Source of the DNA: Mycetohabitans rhizoxinica HKI 454
GTDB lineage: Bacteria; Pseudomonadota; Gammaproteobacteria; Burkholderiales; Burkholderiaceae
Length of the DNA: 25,866 nucleotides
Direction: 5' to 3'
Assembly: GCF_000198775.1 (NCBI RefSeq)
Contig: NC_014722.1
Coordinates: 1,535,634-1,561,499, forward strand
In this document: one piece after another, positions 24,576 to 25,866 of the stretch
Layout: every line of letters begins with the position of its first letter
Numbering within the stretch: position 1 is the first letter of the stretch
The notes under the pieces: model-generated
Told to the model about the DNA's origin: nothing
What the model saw: the letters and a program-made list of their open reading frames with translations, nothing else
Databases searched by the model: none
Made by a program: the position numbers and the translations under genes

Positions 24576-25010
24576 TTTATATTTAGCATAACGGAATCAT
24601 TGGGTTATATCGACTCTCCATCTCTAGTCAACGTTAGCGGTATGCAGCCCATGCTGCATGCAACGACGGGCCAGTCCAACCAGCCCACGAGAACAGGCAC
24701 CAGCCAGCTCAAATGCTCAAGCTCGGCTCAAGCCCATTGACGAAACAACTGGCTACATTCACGCAGCAGCGTTCGGCATTCAATATGCTTAGCCTTAACC
24801 AATAAACGCAGCTGGGCAATCGTAAACACGGTGTGCCTTTGCTAGCCTTTTAGCCTATCGCCTAAGGCTGCGCCATCGCCTTCTGTTAGTCTTATCTGCC
24901 TGCGGCCGGCAGAGCAGGCCCATGCCAGCCGCTATCCGGTGTGGGCGGTACATGGCTGCCAGCCCTGCCACCCACAGCTTTGTATCATTTAAATCGGAAT
25001 CCGCTGGCGA
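24576..25010. other. 0.43-kb region without a supported gene
   Basis: This lies between the right end of IS copy B and the stop of the GH92 fragment. It holds a few short frames. The longest with protein-like composition is on the minus strand (24728-24829, GTG start, ending LLRECSQLFRQWA), but it matches nothing I know. The sequence is less GC-rich than the core genes and may be the remnant of another element or a decayed gene. Confidence 0.4.
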
Positions 25011-25866
25011 TCAGCGAGCTGGAAACGAAGGTGGCCGTGCGTTAGACTGTGTCCCCCAAGTCGAAGGTTTATCACCTAATGTGATATCTAGCGTTGCACC
25101 ATCGCGTATCGCGTTAAACGGTAGCCAACTACTGTCATAGGGATAACCGTTCAATTTAACACTCTGAATATACGTGGACGATGCATTCGCCGCATTGATG
25201 GTGAGTACCTTGCCATTACCCATTTTTACCACGGTTTTAGGAAAGAGCGGTGACGCGATCGTCAAACCTGGGACGGCTGGAATGGCCGGATATAATCCCA
25301 GCGCCCCCCAAACCAACCAACCTGACAGTGCACCGACATCATCATTACCGGGCAATCCCGACGGTCGCGTAGTAAACTGGGTGTTGACGATCCGACGCAC
25401 CACTTGCTGAGTCTTGAATGGCTGAGCAGTCCAATTATATAGCCATGGTGTCGCGAAAGAAGGTTCGTTGCCAATCCACATGTGAAGGTCGTCCGAACCA
25501 GCATTAATGTAGGTAAAAAACGAATCAAGTCGATTAATTGCTTGGTCTTCTCCTCCCAGTTTTTCAAACAAGCCTTGAATATCATAAGGCACCATCCATG
25601 TATATTGCTCTGCGTTACCTTCAACGTAGCCGTGAGGACCAGGAGTGTAAGCCGTCCAGCGACCGTCTGCATTGCGCGGCTGAAGCTGCGGATAAGGTTG
25701 ACCTGGAACTGCATCCAGTTCGATAAAAATGGTCTTCAATTTCCAGAGCGCAACAGCAATTTTTTGCCATTTCAGCATTGCCTAATGCGAGTGCAAACTG
25801 AGAAATAGCAAAATCTGTGTTCGCGTATTCCACTGTGGTCGACGTATTGCCATTTCTATTAAAAAA
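25011..25866 (-). pseudogene. GH92 alpha-mannosidase, C-terminal part, frameshifted
   Basis: The frame from about 25745 down to 25011 encodes the C-terminal catalytic part of a glycoside hydrolase family 92 alpha-1,2-mannosidase. It contains YVEGNAEQYTWMVPYD with the likely acid Glu, DDLHMWIGNEPS, and GLPGNDDVGALSGWLVWGALGLYP with the Asp pair of GNDD. The end is PLFPKTVVKMGNGKVLTINA, then LDITLGDKPS. Upstream, VEYANTDFAISQFALALGNAEMAK continues the same protein in another frame to the window edge. Two one-base losses, in an A-run near 25768 and at a G near 25748, would restore LLLRSGNWKTIF. Family enzymes are usually exported and calcium-dependent. The 5' part lies outside the window. Confidence 0.85.

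Noticed and set aside
24728..24829. 33-codon minus-strand frame ending LLRECSQLFRQWA
   Set aside because: Protein-like composition but too short, no ribosome site and no recognised family; may be a remnant.
1..25866. CRISPR array, rRNA, riboswitch or integrase-attachment site
   Set aside because: No regularly spaced repeats, no rRNA sequence, no recognisable aptamer, and no integrase gene or tRNA-end duplication near the tRNA-Leu.

Overview
The window looks like chromosomal DNA of a GC-rich betaproteobacterium of the family Burkholderiaceae. The basis is the gene order tig-clpP, risA-risS, ispD-ispF and mfd, the protein sequences themselves, and the codon bias. The load of insertion sequences and decayed genes suggests a genome under reduction. 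A host-associated Mycetohabitans/Burkholderia relative is my guess from memory, not something I could test.

Layout. Positions 1-2.3 kb carry the proteostasis genes clpP and tig on the minus strand. 2.7-4.8 kb holds a MarR-type regulator, a small unknown gene, a tRNA-Leu(UAG) and a squalene/phytoene-synthase-like protein that lacks the usual aspartate motifs. 4.8-5.7 kb holds a collapsed DUF1501 gene and a small exported protein. 5.8-8.0 kb is the RisA/RisS two-component system, with a tandem-repeat promoter in front. 8.1-9.4 kb is ispD-ispF (isoprenoid precursor synthesis), divergent from mfd (transcription-coupled repair, 9.5-13.0 kb). 13.1-15.4 kb is an overlapping pair: argE-type deacetylase and threonine-dehydratase-like enzyme. 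15.7-16.7 kb has two small proteins, DUF1289 and a TUDOR-like DUF2945, around a 0.58 kb gap.

The most interesting unit is at 16.76-19.6 kb. A TATAAT promoter abuts a near-perfect LexA box and drives a two-gene ATGA-coupled operon: a radical-SAM protein with a helix-hairpin-helix, and a fusion of a DUF4130 domain with a UdgX-type uracil-DNA glycosylase. This reads as an SOS-induced DNA repair system whose radical-SAM chemistry is, as far as I know, unassigned.

From 19.7 kb to the right edge the DNA is accessory. Two antitoxin/PIN-toxin pairs flank a scar of IS110- and IS66-like transposase pieces. Next come two related IS5-family elements, back to back 25 bp apart, one with a nonsense codon in its transposase. 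Last is the 3' part of a GH92 alpha-mannosidase gene that appears frameshifted and runs off the window.
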